From Rhodoferax_B sp049316285 (lineage in GTDB: Bacteria; Pseudomonadota; Gammaproteobacteria; Burkholderiales; Burkholderiaceae_C), in contig NZ_JBMOXA010000012.1 in NCBI RefSeq assembly GCF_049316285.1, positions 138,935-202,934 on the forward strand: a stretch of DNA of 64,000 bases, read 5' to 3'. Made by a program: the position numbers and the translations under genes. Shown in pieces: positions 15,705 through 25,631 of the stretch. The notes under the pieces are model-generated. The model made no database searches. It saw only the letters and a program-made list of their open reading frames with translations, and was not told where the DNA came from. The first letter of the stretch is position 1, and every line of letters starts with the position of its first letter.

Positions 15705-16694
15705 ATGTTCCATGAAGCAAACAAGGCTCAGCAGATCACGGCGACCGCCCTGACTTTCGGAGTCGAGGATCAGACAACAAAGTCGGCTGCATTGCTATTT
15801 AAATACGTTACGCCATTAATAAACTCAACCGGCATTCCTTTCGAACTGATTCCACCGTTTTTGGCGCATTCCGAGAGTTTGACTGGATTCCGGGATATCG
15901 AACATTCCATTCTTGAAGCGCTCTTTTTGTCAGGATACGAATCACTGATTGAAAAAAAAATGGAAATGGTTGGATATGACGGTCACCCCATCTATCAGTT
16001 TTACCATCGCCGCCCCGGAAAAGACGAAGAAATAGATACGTGCATCGCGTCACTCGTAAATTCAAATGCGCCGCTCCCCGTAGATTTCGAGGATACGCAT
16101 GAACGTACATTCAGAGACTTTCTGTTCTCTGTTAATTTCAAGTCGGCAAGTGCAAGCGCCTTCGGCTTCGACCTTCTTGGTGAAGCAGACAAGGATACCA
16201 ACGATGTGTTGGTGACACTGGTTGATGTTCCTTGGGTTAACTTATCGACCACCCCATGGGCACAAATCATGGAATTCAGAAAGGACACCGATGCGGTTGA
16301 TAAGTTCAGGGCCTTCCGCCAATTCGTGAGACAGAACTATAGCGGTAAGAGTCCGACGTTCATTGAAGACGATCTACTGACACGCTTGCGCCAATTCGAA
16401 GCGATCCGCAAGAAGCACGGGTTTGAGCTTCAAAATTCAGTCGTGCGTTCTGTATTGAATTCGAAATACATCGCAGCCGGAGGGCTGGGTGGAATCATGG
16501 CTTGGCTTTTCGGCAATATTCCGGATAGTGGTATTGCTGGAAGCGCCGCTCTACTGGCTGGCGTTGCAGTTGAGGTCGCAAACGTCGGACTCACAGTGCG
16601 CTCTGCGAACTTCGAGCTAAAGCAGAAGATTGATGGCGCCGAACTGAGTTATGTGATTGCCGCCCGAGATAGGTTGGGAGCGAAAATTTCTTGA
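15705..16694 (+). CDS. Orphan protein of unknown function, AT-richer than neighbours
   Basis: A 329-residue protein I do not recognise. It is largely soluble and rich in Phe, Asp, Glu and Lys. Near its C-terminus it has a glycine-rich hydrophobic stretch (YIAAGGLGGIMAWLFGNIPDSGIAGSAALLAGVAVEV) that could be one or two membrane segments, and it ends in a basic tail. It uses AAA, ATT and TTT codons far more freely than neighbouring genes, and its GC content is visibly lower. Together with gene-poor flanks on both sides, this suggests horizontal acquisition. There is no partner gene in operon. A membrane-associated accessory role, for example in defence, is possible but unsupported. Confidence 0.75.
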   Translation: MFHEANKAQQITATALTFGVEDQTTKSAALLFKYVTPLINSTGIPFELIPPFLAHSESLTGFRDIEHSILEALFLSGYESLIEKKMEMVGYDGHPIYQFYHRRPGKDEEIDTCIASLVNSNAPLPVDFEDTHERTFRDFLFSVNFKSASASAFGFDLLGEADKDTNDVLVTLVDVPWVNLSTTPWAQIMEFRKDTDAVDKFRAFRQFVRQNYSGKSPTFIEDDLLTRLRQFEAIRKKHGFELQNSVVRSVLNSKYIAAGGLGGIMAWLFGNIPDSGIAGSAALLAGVAVEVANVGLTVRSANFELKQKIDGAELSYVIAARDRLGAKIS

Positions 16695-17069
16695 TTGATC
16701 TTCCCACGCTATTTGCTTTGCCCGCTCTGGGTTTCCGAGCTAGTCGCGCCTATCAACCGAGTCGTCCGAAAGTCGGCCTCCTAGCTCACGAATGTGAAAA
16801 ATCTTCGACCGCTTTGAGTCGAGGCTGCGCGGCCGAATAGTAGAGAAGTGGTCACTGGCGACGCGAGGACCGCCTCGTGAGAGTTCTACGACTGCAGTAC
16901 CTCGTAAAGCAGCCAGCCGGACCATCGGCTGGTCGTCGGACCCAACGACCGCTTGCCGCCAGAAAGCGAGAGTATGCGCGGCGACGATCACTGATCGCAA
17001 TCGCTGCAAATCAGTCCAAGCAAATTGCGCCACGCGCCCCGCGGCACCACAAACTCGATGAACACCCAT
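16695..17069. other. Intergenic region with no convincing gene
   Basis: About 375 bp separating the orphan gene from the diguanylate cyclase. It contains an ACGACCGCTTGCCGCC-type segment near 16947 that resembles one near 15310 on the other side of the orphan gene. Open frames here look like chance. Confidence 0.45.
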
Positions 17070-19388
17070 TCATCCCACAGTTTCAACATCCTTCGCCACC
17101 TCAAACCGATTACGCCCCGCGTCCTTAGCCTCGTACAGCGCGGCGTCTGCTGCCTTCAGGAAGTCCTCGGGCGAAAGACCAGCAATTGGAACCCAGCTTG
17201 CAACACCAATGCTGAGCGACACCCATGGCGACACCGGTGATGCATCGTGGGGGATTTGTGCTGCTTGCACCGCTGCCACACAACGCTGTGCCACCACGGC
17301 CGCAGCCGCTGCGTCGCTGCCCGGCAGCAGCAGAGAGAACTCTTCGCCGCCGTAGCGCGCCACCAGTTCGCCCGAGCGTTTGACACATTTCTTCAGGATC
17401 TGCGCGACGCCGGCCAGCGCAGCGTCGCCGCCCTGGTGGCCGTAGTGGTCGTTGTATTTCTTGAAGTGGTCAATGTCTATCATCAACAGGCCCAGCGGCA
17501 AACCCTGCCGCGCGCAACGCTGCCATTCGTCGTGCAGGGTTTTGTCAAACAGGCGGCGGTTGCCCACACCCGTCAGGCCATCGGTCACGGTGAGCAGTTC
17601 CAGCTGTTCGTTGACCCGCTTCAGCTCGAACTCTGCGGCCTTGCGTGCGTCCACGTCCCTGAAGGTCGCCATCACGCGCAGTGGCTCGTTCTTCGGCCCG
17701 CGCTCAATGGCTTCGGCACGCAGGTGCACCCACAGGTAATGCCCGTCGGCGTGACAGACTCGGTACTCGATATCGGCGGTGGCCACTTCTGCTTTGAGCA
17801 TCTTCTGCAGCACCAAATTCGTCTGTTCCACATCATCGGGATGGCGCAAGGCAATCCACTGCGGAAAGCTGAGCGCAACCGCGCCAGGCTTCAGGCCCAA
17901 CACCTCATACGCACGGTCGTTGAACAACACCTCGTCGGTGGTCACGTGCCAGTCGACCAGCCCCATATTGCCGGTCTCCATGGCCAACGCCAGGCGCTGT
18001 TCTGAATCACGCAATGCGGCATCGGTCTGCATACGTTCGGTGATGTCCAGGTGGGTGCCCAGTATGCGCACCGGCGCGCCGTGCTGGTCGACCTCCATCA
18101 CCAGGATGTGCGCCAATACCCAGATCACCCGGCCGTCTTTGTGCAGCATGCGGTGCATCACGCGATAGGGCTTGAAGCTGGTTTTCAGATGCCCCTGAAA
18201 ACCGACATAGACGGACTTCAAATCGTCGGGGTGCACCAGGCTTCGGCAGTGCTCAACAGACAGTTCCACCTCGCCGTAGCGGTAGCCCAGCATTTCCAGC
18301 TCTCTGTCGTTCACGGTCAGGGCGTTTAAATCCAGGCGCAGGTCCCACAGGCCCAGGCCGGCGCTCTCCAGACCAAACTCCAGGCGCAAAGCGTTCTCGC
18401 GCTCCAGCCGCGCGCGCTCCTGGGCGCCCAGGCTGGCGGTCTCGGCTCTTCGCTGCGCCAGAAAGAGGGCGGCCACACTGCCCACCGCGACCAGAACAAA
18501 CAACGCCACACCCAACAAACGATTAACCTGCCAGCCCGCGTAGATGGCCGAGGGCTTGCGGCTCAGCTGCACCACCAACGGCGCGTCCATGCGCAGCGGC
18601 ACCGGCGCTGCGGTGCGCAGCACCGTCATGCGTTCATCATCGGTTGCGCCCTCGAAGGTGGACTCTTCCCGGCCACTGGCCACGTGCTGGCTGAACAGCG
18701 ACTTGCCGTCATGCAGATCACTGCCCAGCACCACTTCGTCGTGCCGCGCATCAACAAACACGCGGCCCGCGCTGTGCACCAGGCTGGCCTGCATGTCGGG
18801 GGCATAAAGCACCGCCTTGGCCAGGGTTTCAAAATATCTGGGATTGAGGCTGGCCGTGACGACGCCGGCGAACTTTCCGTTGTTGGCCAAAACGGCCTTG
18901 CTCAGATTGACCGAGTACACCCCATCTGCAGACCTGAAGGGCGGGCTCACATACATACGGCTGAGGTCGCGGTCTTTCTGCGGTACCGCGAAGTAGGCCA
19001 GGTCGCGAAAATTCTTGCCACGTTGCGCGGCCTGATCACTCAGGATGACGGTGCCGGTCGCATCCAGTACAGCGATGCCACGCACCGCCGGCATGGCCTC
19101 TGCCAAGGCCTTGAGCCTGGAAGATGCAGGAGGCGCCGCACCCGGGGTGTTGCCGACCAGCGCGTCCCCCAGGTCGGTCAGAGCGTTGTCCACCCCTTCA
19201 AACTGGCTCGCCAGGTTTTCGGCCAGGACACTCGCCTGTATCTGCAGGCGGCCGCTCTCCTCTTCGCTGAGGCGTATGTGAGCGAGGTACAACTGAAGAA
19301 TGCCTAGCCCCAGCGTCAAACCCAGAAAAAAGCCCAGACCTGTCCATGCTTGCTTGAAAAACGTGTGGTTGTCTAAAGAACGTGTCAA
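17070..19388 (-). CDS. Membrane diguanylate cyclase with Cache-like sensor and two PAS domains
   Basis: A 772-residue signalling protein. A TM helix lies at ~15-35, then a periplasmic Cache-like sensor (~40-285), a second TM (~290-312), two PAS/PAC domains (~330-450 and ~460-590), and a C-terminal GGDEF domain with an intact GGEEF motif (ARYGGEEFSLLLPG) and DGLTGVGNRR. It should make cyclic-di-GMP from GTP. The product-inhibition I-site, normally RxxD just before this motif, reads RSGE, so feedback inhibition may be weak. The start is a TTG at 19388 preceded by GGAG at 5-nt spacing. It neighbours a large hybrid kinase on the same strand. Confidence 0.93.
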   Translation of the reverse strand: MTRSLDNHTFFKQAWTGLGFFLGLTLGLGILQLYLAHIRLSEEESGRLQIQASVLAENLASQFEGVDNALTDLGDALVGNTPGAAPPASSRLKALAEAMPAVRGIAVLDATGTVILSDQAAQRGKNFRDLAYFAVPQKDRDLSRMYVSPPFRSADGVYSVNLSKAVLANNGKFAGVVTASLNPRYFETLAKAVLYAPDMQASLVHSAGRVFVDARHDEVVLGSDLHDGKSLFSQHVASGREESTFEGATDDERMTVLRTAAPVPLRMDAPLVVQLSRKPSAIYAGWQVNRLLGVALFVLVAVGSVAALFLAQRRAETASLGAQERARLERENALRLEFGLESAGLGLWDLRLDLNALTVNDRELEMLGYRYGEVELSVEHCRSLVHPDDLKSVYVGFQGHLKTSFKPYRVMHRMLHKDGRVIWVLAHILVMEVDQHGAPVRILGTHLDITERMQTDAALRDSEQRLALAMETGNMGLVDWHVTTDEVLFNDRAYEVLGLKPGAVALSFPQWIALRHPDDVEQTNLVLQKMLKAEVATADIEYRVCHADGHYLWVHLRAEAIERGPKNEPLRVMATFRDVDARKAAEFELKRVNEQLELLTVTDGLTGVGNRRLFDKTLHDEWQRCARQGLPLGLLMIDIDHFKKYNDHYGHQGGDAALAGVAQILKKCVKRSGELVARYGGEEFSLLLPGSDAAAAAVVAQRCVAAVQAAQIPHDASPVSPWVSLSIGVASWVPIAGLSPEDFLKAADAALYEAKDAGRNRFEVAKDVETVG

Positions 19389-19566
19389 CGGGGCTCCAGC
19401 GGAATCGGAAAAAAGGCATCAAGGGCGCTAGGGTCTGCACCTGCCCTCATGGTTTATCGGCGCGGATCAATTCAACTTGACCATTGGCTATGCGGTACAT
19501 CGCAGTCTGGCGGTTTTGCCACGTGGCGCGGGCTGGTCCTGGCGCGCCCATTCGGCCTGTTAACCG

Positions 19567-22500
19567 TCAGGCGCTGGCGTAGTGGGCGCTCCAGCGGTCC
19601 AGCGCATCCAGCGCCTCGTCGAAACGGTAGTCGCCCACGGCCTGCATCACCTCCTCCAGGACCACATGTACGGTGCTGCCGGCGGTGGCCGCGCGCAGCG
19701 CCTCACCGAGGTTCAGGGCATAGGGGTCGGATTCCTGCAGCCGCGCACGCAGCTGACCCGCCAGCTCAAGCAGCTGGGCCTTGGCCAGCGCCGGCGCCAC
19801 CTTGGCCGCAGGCACGCCCGGCGCTTCCACCGGCGCCAGCAACGTGGCCAGGCCGGCGAGCACCGGCGACAGCTCGCGCCCCACACGCGCCAGCGCCGCC
19901 ATCTGCTGCGCGCGGCCCCGCCCCTGGTTGCAGGCCAGCTCCAGCTCGGTGGCGGCCTCCCAGACGCCGTTGGCGCCGATGGTACCGGCCGTGCCGCGCA
20001 GCGTGTGGGCCAGCCGCGCCGCCTGGGTCAGCTCGCCGCCGTCCAGCGCCTGCGTGAAGTCCTGCGAAAAACCCGCGTTGCTGCTGGCGAACTTGTCCAG
20101 CATGCGGCGGTACAACTGGGCATTGTTCTGGGTGCGGCGCAGGCCGCCCGCCACGTCTATGCCGGGCAATGCGCCCAGGGTGTTGCTGAGCGGCACCGGC
20201 GCGGCCGCCTTGGCCACCGCCGCCGCGCGCCGCAGCTTGGGCCGGATCCAGCGCGCCATGGTGACAAACATCTCGTCCACGTCGATAGGCTTGGTGATGT
20301 GGTCGTTCATGCCAGCGGCCAGCACACGCTCGCGGTCGCCGGCCATGGCGTTGGCCGTCATCGCCAGCACCGGCAGCTTGGCCCAGCGCTCCTCGGCGCG
20401 GATCGCACGCGTGGCCTCGAAGCCGTCCATCACAGGCATCTGGCAGTCCATCAGCACGCCGTCGAAGTCGCCATCACTCTCCAGCGTATCCAGCGCCTGG
20501 CGGCCGTGCTCGGCCACAACCACGTGCAGCCCGGCCTGGCCCAGCAGGTCCAGCGCCAGCTCCTGGTTGAGCGCGTTGTCTTCCACCAGCAGCACGCGCG
20601 CGCCGGCCAGCGCGGCCGCCGCCGCGCCCGGCAGCAGCGTAGGCGCTGTCGGCGCTGCCGCCGACTGGGGCGCCAGCACCTCGCCTATGGTCTCCAGCAG
20701 CGTGGACGGCGTGACCGGCTTGGTCAGCACGGCCTGCAGCGACACGCCGGCCAAGCGGGCCGACTCCATCACCTCCTCGCGCGCATAGGCGGTCACCATG
20801 ATGCTGGCGCGCGCATGGTCGACCTTTTGCTCCTGCAGCTGGCGCAAGGCTTCCACGCCACTGATGCCCGGCATCTTCCAGTCCACCAGCAGCAGCTCGT
20901 AGGGCGTGCCGCCGCGCGCCGCCTCGGCGGCGGCCTTCACGGCCGCCTCGCCGCTGGTCACGGTGTCCACCTTGAGACCCATCTCGGAGGCCAGTGCAGC
21001 CGTGATGTCGCGCGCCATGGCGTTGTCGTCCACCACCAGCGCGCGCAGGCCCTCGATCTGCTGCGCCAGCGGCATGCGCGGCGCGGCCGGCTCGGTGGTC
21101 TCGTTCTGGCGCACAAAGGGCAGTACAAACTGGAAACACGAGCCCTTGCCGGGTTGGCTGTCGGCCCAGATCCGCCCATCCATGTGCTGGACCAGATGGC
21201 GCGAGATGGCCAGACCCAGGCCGGTGCCGCCGTAGCGGCGCGACGTGGAGCTGTCGGCCTGCGTGAAGGACTCGAACACCTTCTCGACCTGGGCGGCCGT
21301 CATGCCTATGCCGGTGTCGCGCACATGGAATTGCAGCTCGGCATGGCCGCTATCGCTGCGCAGCGCACGCACACCCACCGTGACCTCGCCGCGGTCGGTG
21401 AACTTGACGGCGTTGTTGACCAGATTGAGCAGCACCTGGCCCAGGCGCAGCGGATCACCCACCAGCAGGGTCGGCACCTCGCTGGGCAGGTCGAACACCA
21501 GCTCCAGGTCCTTCTCGTCGGCCTTGAAGCCGACCTGGTTGGCCAGGTCGGCCAGCACCTGGTCAAGGCGAAACGGCACCTGCTCTATGGTCAGCTTGCC
21601 GGCCTCGATCTTCGAGAAATCCAGGATGTCGTTGATGATGCCGAGCAGGCCCTTGGCCGCGCGGTGCGCCTTCTCCACGTAGTTGCGCTGGCGCGGCGTG
21701 AGGTCGGTCTGCAGCGCCAGCAGCGACATGCCTATGATGGCGTTCATGGGTGTGCGGATCTCGTGGCTCATGTTGGCCAGGAAATCGCTCTTGGCCTGCG
21801 CCGCCTGCTCGGCCTGCTCCTTGGCCACCATGAGGTCACGCATGAGCTCGGAGTTGCGCTCGCTCATGCGTGCGTCCAGCACGGTCAGCAGGATGGTGAA
21901 GCCCAGCACCACAAAGGCCAACACGCTGACCGCGGCCGCCAGGCCGGTACCCGGCACGCCCCAGGCGCTGGGCACACTGATGCAGTTGTCGGCAAAACGC
22001 GCCGCCGCCATGCCGGTGTAGTGCATGGCCGCCACGGTGCAGCCCATGACCAACGCACCCAGCGCGCGCGTCCAGGTCGAGCCGGCCTGGCGTGCATGGC
22101 GGAAGGCCAGCCAGACGCCGGCGATGGACAGGCCCACGGCCACGCCCACGGACACCAGCACCATGCCCCAGTCGAAACGGATAGGCGGCGCCAGTTCAAT
22201 CGCCAGCATGCCGCTGTAGTGCATGGCGCCTATGCCCGAACCCATGATCACCGAGCCCAGCAGGATGTGGCCGGCGTGCGGCCTGGGCACCTTGCGGATC
22301 AGCATCAGCAGGCCGGCCGAGCCCAGCGCTGCCGGCAGCATGGACAGCCCGGTCCACAGCGCCTGGTAGCTGAACTCGATTGGCACGCGCAAGGCCAGCA
22401 TGCCGACGAAGTGCATGGCCCAGATGCCAAAACCCATGGCCAGCGAGCCACCGGCCAGCCAGCCGCGCCAGGAGTTGTCGCGGCTGTAGGCCAAGCGTCC

Positions 22501-22614
22501 GGCCAGGCCGAGCGTGGCGTAAGCCGCCACGACCGCGATGGCCACCGATAACGAAACGAGCCAGAAGTTGTAACTGGTGGTCAAGGTTTCGGCCGCTTGG
22601 TTTATGAGCAGCAA
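19567..22614 (-). CDS. MHYT-domain hybrid sensor histidine kinase
   Basis: A 1015-residue membrane kinase. The N-terminal seven-helix MHYT sensor has three signature repeats, MHFVGM (67), MHYSGM (131) and MHYTGM (197), thought to bind a metal that senses a diatomic gas. Next come a HisKA domain with the phospho-acceptor His284 (NMSHEIRTPMNAIIG), a HATPase domain (~390-510), two receiver domains (ALVVDDNAMARD...LLLVDWKMPG and LLVEDNALNQE...VLMDCQMPVMDG), and a C-terminal HPt domain (LAHTLRGTAGTIG). It is a complete phosphorelay in one chain. The start appears to be TTG with a weak AGG upstream. No separate response regulator is adjacent. Confidence 0.94.
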   Translation of the reverse strand: MLLINQAAETLTTSYNFWLVSLSVAIAVVAAYATLGLAGRLAYSRDNSWRGWLAGGSLAMGFGIWAMHFVGMLALRVPIEFSYQALWTGLSMLPAALGSAGLLMLIRKVPRPHAGHILLGSVIMGSGIGAMHYSGMLAIELAPPIRFDWGMVLVSVGVAVGLSIAGVWLAFRHARQAGSTWTRALGALVMGCTVAAMHYTGMAAARFADNCISVPSAWGVPGTGLAAAVSVLAFVVLGFTILLTVLDARMSERNSELMRDLMVAKEQAEQAAQAKSDFLANMSHEIRTPMNAIIGMSLLALQTDLTPRQRNYVEKAHRAAKGLLGIINDILDFSKIEAGKLTIEQVPFRLDQVLADLANQVGFKADEKDLELVFDLPSEVPTLLVGDPLRLGQVLLNLVNNAVKFTDRGEVTVGVRALRSDSGHAELQFHVRDTGIGMTAAQVEKVFESFTQADSSTSRRYGGTGLGLAISRHLVQHMDGRIWADSQPGKGSCFQFVLPFVRQNETTEPAAPRMPLAQQIEGLRALVVDDNAMARDITAALASEMGLKVDTVTSGEAAVKAAAEAARGGTPYELLLVDWKMPGISGVEALRQLQEQKVDHARASIMVTAYAREEVMESARLAGVSLQAVLTKPVTPSTLLETIGEVLAPQSAAAPTAPTLLPGAAAAALAGARVLLVEDNALNQELALDLLGQAGLHVVVAEHGRQALDTLESDGDFDGVLMDCQMPVMDGFEATRAIRAEERWAKLPVLAMTANAMAGDRERVLAAGMNDHITKPIDVDEMFVTMARWIRPKLRRAAAVAKAAAPVPLSNTLGALPGIDVAGGLRRTQNNAQLYRRMLDKFASSNAGFSQDFTQALDGGELTQAARLAHTLRGTAGTIGANGVWEAATELELACNQGRGRAQQMAALARVGRELSPVLAGLATLLAPVEAPGVPAAKVAPALAKAQLLELAGQLRARLQESDPYALNLGEALRAATAGSTVHVVLEEVMQAVGDYRFDEALDALDRWSAHYASA

Positions 22615-22789
22615 AGTGTACCTATTTGCTTCATTTTGTGTACATCAGTTTGCCGAGAAGCTTGGCCTCTACATGGCCGCCTAAAAAATCAGCCAGGCCA
22701 TGGGCCACCGGCTCCAGGGCCTTGCCGGCTTGCCATGGCCGCTTGGGCGGCGCCGTGGTGCTGCAGCAAACCTGAAGCCTGTACCGCCC

Positions 22790-24586
22790 TCAAGGCGCAG
22801 CTTGGAAGGTAGGGACGATCTCGGGCGCACGCCTCGCAAGCACCTCTTCACGCGGCCCCGCATCAACCACATGGCCGGCTTCGACCACCACCACCGTGTC
22901 GAAGCGCGCCAGCAGGCTGGGGCGGTGCACCGAGGCCACGATACAGGCGGAGGGAAAGGCTTTGACGATGCGGTCGAACACCAGGCCCTCGGCCTGCGGG
23001 TCGAGTGCGCTGGTGGGTTCATCGAGCAGCAGCAGCGAGCTGCCCCGTGCCGCCAGCGCACCACGGGCCAGGGCCAGGCGCTGCCGCTGGCCGCCCGAGA
23101 GGTTGCCACCACGTTCATTGAGTGCACTCGCCAGGCCATGGGGCAGGCGTTGCAGCACCTCGTCGAACACCCCCGCATACACCGCAGACTGCAGGGCTGC
23201 CGCATCGGCCGGTTCACCGAAGGTAAGGTTTTCTTCCACGCTGGCTTCAAACACCTCGGCCTCTTGCGGGATCAGGGTGGCCAGGGTGCGCAGCTCGGCC
23301 CAGTCCACCACCAGACCGTCACGCAATAGTTCACCCTGTTGCGGCAGGTAAAGGCCGGCCAGGCTGCGCAGCAGCGTGCTTTTGCCACCACCGCTGGGGC
23401 CTATCAGCGCCACACGTGCACCACGCCGCAGTTGCAGCTCAACCCCTTGCAGGCCGCCACGCGCGTCGTCGGCATAACGCCAGCTGACGCCGCGCAATTG
23501 CAGCGTATGCCAGGGCGCGTCGGGCAGCACCGCCGTCACGCCGGCATCGGCATCACCGGGCGCCTGCCAGATCGGCTCGGCACTGCTGTAGTCGGTGTGC
23601 ATGCGTGCAAAACTCTGGAAGTTCGACGCCATGGCACCGACCACACCCGCAGCCTGTTGCGCGTACTGGTAGATCATGAACACCGTGCCCAGCAGCACCG
23701 CCTGCCCGGGCTGGCGCGACTGCAGCACATACACCACCACCAGTATCCAGGTGAGCCCCATGCCCATCAGGTCGACGGCAAACCACTTGCCTTCGTTGAC
23801 CATGACGGCGCGGCGCAGCGGGGCGATCACCGCGTCCATACGCCGCCCCAGCAGCTTGCGCGAAGCGGCTTGCAGCCGCAGGCCTATCACCGTGCCGGCA
23901 TTGCCCACGAAGTCGAGCAAAGCTGCGGCGTAACGGCGCTCGGCATCGTTCTCTGCACGCGCGAGCTGCATCAGGATGCGGTCGAAACGCAGGATGATGA
24001 CGGCGATGAGCACGTAGCCGGTGACCGCAATGGCACCGCTGGTGTGCGACAGCAAGGCCAGCGCCACGATGGGGCCGACGAAGTTGAACGCACTCTGCAG
24101 ATAGCCAAACTGATTCTGCGCAAAGTCGGACAACGCACGGCTGGCCTGCACCACGCGGTGCTGCAGTTCAGCGGAATGCCTGCCGTCGCGCCAGGCCAGC
24201 GGCGCGAAGCTGATGCGCGCATAAAGCTGGTCGGCCAGGCGCTCGCGTACCCGCACACCCACGTTGCGTTCGAGCACGCGGCCCGGTCCGTGCAGCAGCC
24301 ACGACAACAGGTAAATGCCTATGAGGTAGCTGATCCACCGGCCGGCTGCCGCCAGCTGGTCCTGCTGCAGCGCGTTGATGGCCTGGGCTGCGAGCCAGGG
24401 CATGCTCAGGCGCAGCAGTTGCGCAGCCGACAACAGGCCGGCGGCAGCCAGCAACTGGCCCCGCACACCCAACGCATGGCGCCACAGGGCGCGATACAGG
24501 TCGCGCGCCGCATGGCCCAGGCCTATGGCCGGCCGGGGCGCCTGCGGCGGTGACAGTGGTTTGGCAGCGGCTTCTGGCTCGGTCAT
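22790..24586 (-). CDS. ABC exporter, fused permease and ATPase
   Basis: A 598-residue half-transporter. An N-terminal six-helix transmembrane domain (~45-330) is followed by an ATPase domain with Walker A GPSGGGKST, signature NLSGGQRQRLALARG, Walker B LLLLDEPTSALD and switch His in VASVHRPS. ATG 24586 follows AAAGGAGTGG. It presumably works as a homodimer exporting a lipid, peptide or drug-like molecule. The substrate is not readable from sequence, and no peptidase domain or adaptor gene is next to it. It is divergent from a LysE-type exporter gene across 181 bp. Confidence 0.92.
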   Translation of the reverse strand: MTEPEAAAKPLSPPQAPRPAIGLGHAARDLYRALWRHALGVRGQLLAAAGLLSAAQLLRLSMPWLAAQAINALQQDQLAAAGRWISYLIGIYLLSWLLHGPGRVLERNVGVRVRERLADQLYARISFAPLAWRDGRHSAELQHRVVQASRALSDFAQNQFGYLQSAFNFVGPIVALALLSHTSGAIAVTGYVLIAVIILRFDRILMQLARAENDAERRYAAALLDFVGNAGTVIGLRLQAASRKLLGRRMDAVIAPLRRAVMVNEGKWFAVDLMGMGLTWILVVVYVLQSRQPGQAVLLGTVFMIYQYAQQAAGVVGAMASNFQSFARMHTDYSSAEPIWQAPGDADAGVTAVLPDAPWHTLQLRGVSWRYADDARGGLQGVELQLRRGARVALIGPSGGGKSTLLRSLAGLYLPQQGELLRDGLVVDWAELRTLATLIPQEAEVFEASVEENLTFGEPADAAALQSAVYAGVFDEVLQRLPHGLASALNERGGNLSGGQRQRLALARGALAARGSSLLLLDEPTSALDPQAEGLVFDRIVKAFPSACIVASVHRPSLLARFDTVVVVEAGHVVDAGPREEVLARRAPEIVPTFQAAP

Positions 24587-24767
24587 GCGGGTTCCACTCC
24601 TTTGCGCTGAGTGGCTGCGTCGAACAAGCTTGGCGCAGGCACACACAAAAGGCCCATTGTGCCCAGCCATGGGGCCAGCCGATGCAGCCAAGCATTGAAA
24701 CAAGACAACCCAGCTTCAACGAAAATGGCCCTTGCCCACCGTCCACAGCAACTGAACCCCTACAACC

Positions 24768-25406
24768 ATGACCCTGACCCACTGGCTTCTTTTCTGCGGC
24801 GTCTCGCTGCTGATGTGTTTCACTCCTGGCCCGGCGGTGCTGCTGGCGGTGTCGAATTCAATGGACGTAGGCGCCAAACGCACGGCCTTCAGTTCGGCCG
24901 GCAGCTCGGCGGGCATCTTCGTTGTGTCGGGCTTGGCGATGATTGGCATGGGCGCCATCCTGGCGATGTCGGCGAATGCGTTTCTGCTGATGAAGGTGGT
25001 GGGCGCGATGTACCTGATCTGGCTGGGCTTGAAGCGCTGGCGCAGCAAGGACGCATTGATCAGCAGCGATGCGGGTCTGGCGCCCATGCAACGCCGTGAA
25101 CGCAAGAACTGGCAATTGGTGGCCCAGGGGCTGGGGGTGTCGCTGACGAACCCCAAATCCATTCTGTTCTTCTCGGCACTGTTCCCACAGTTCATCGTGC
25201 CCCAGGTTCCCCTTTTCACGCAGTACCTGTTGCTGACCAGCACCTTCGCCATCTGCGCGCTGATTTCACACGCCTTTTATGTGCTGCTGATCTCGCTGGT
25301 CAAGAGCCATGTGTTGGCCCACGTGAAACTGTTCAACCGCATCGTTGGCGGCACCTTCATTGCGCTGGGCCTGGGCCTGCTGAAGACCAGGCACAAGCTG
25401 GCCTGA
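24768..25406 (+). CDS. LysE/RhtB family amino-acid exporter
   Basis: A 212-residue inner-membrane protein with about six hydrophobic segments. The family start THWLLFCGVSLLMCFTPGPAVLLAVSNSMDVG contains the conserved TPGP motif. The mid-protein AMYLIWLGLKRWRS and QGLGVSLTNPKSILFFSALFPQFI match RhtB-type exporters of amino acids or homoserine lactones. It is a single gene, divergent from the ABC exporter. Confidence 0.92.
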   Translation: MTLTHWLLFCGVSLLMCFTPGPAVLLAVSNSMDVGAKRTAFSSAGSSAGIFVVSGLAMIGMGAILAMSANAFLLMKVVGAMYLIWLGLKRWRSKDALISSDAGLAPMQRRERKNWQLVAQGLGVSLTNPKSILFFSALFPQFIVPQVPLFTQYLLLTSTFAICALISHAFYVLLISLVKSHVLAHVKLFNRIVGGTFIALGLGLLKTRHKLA

Positions 25407-25631
25407 GCACGGACGGATTGGTGCGGCCCTTGGCCGTGGTCGGCAGCGCTTGGTTTGCCGGACTTGCAGCGCCAGCTTAGACGCCGTCGCACAGCTTTCA
25501 CAAATATGTCATGTGACAGCTTCAGAATGCGCCGCTATCCAGGCCCCATGTGTTCACAAGATGCGCGGGGTGCGTGGTGTCGCATCCCTCTCTTGATCTT
25601 GATTCTGAACGCCGAGACAGACGGCAAAAAA

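Noticed and set aside
19582..22551. A 989-codon plus-strand open frame
   Set aside because: It is the antisense of the MHYT hybrid kinase, whose domains are unambiguous; the frame is His/Gln/Arg-rich without any domain.
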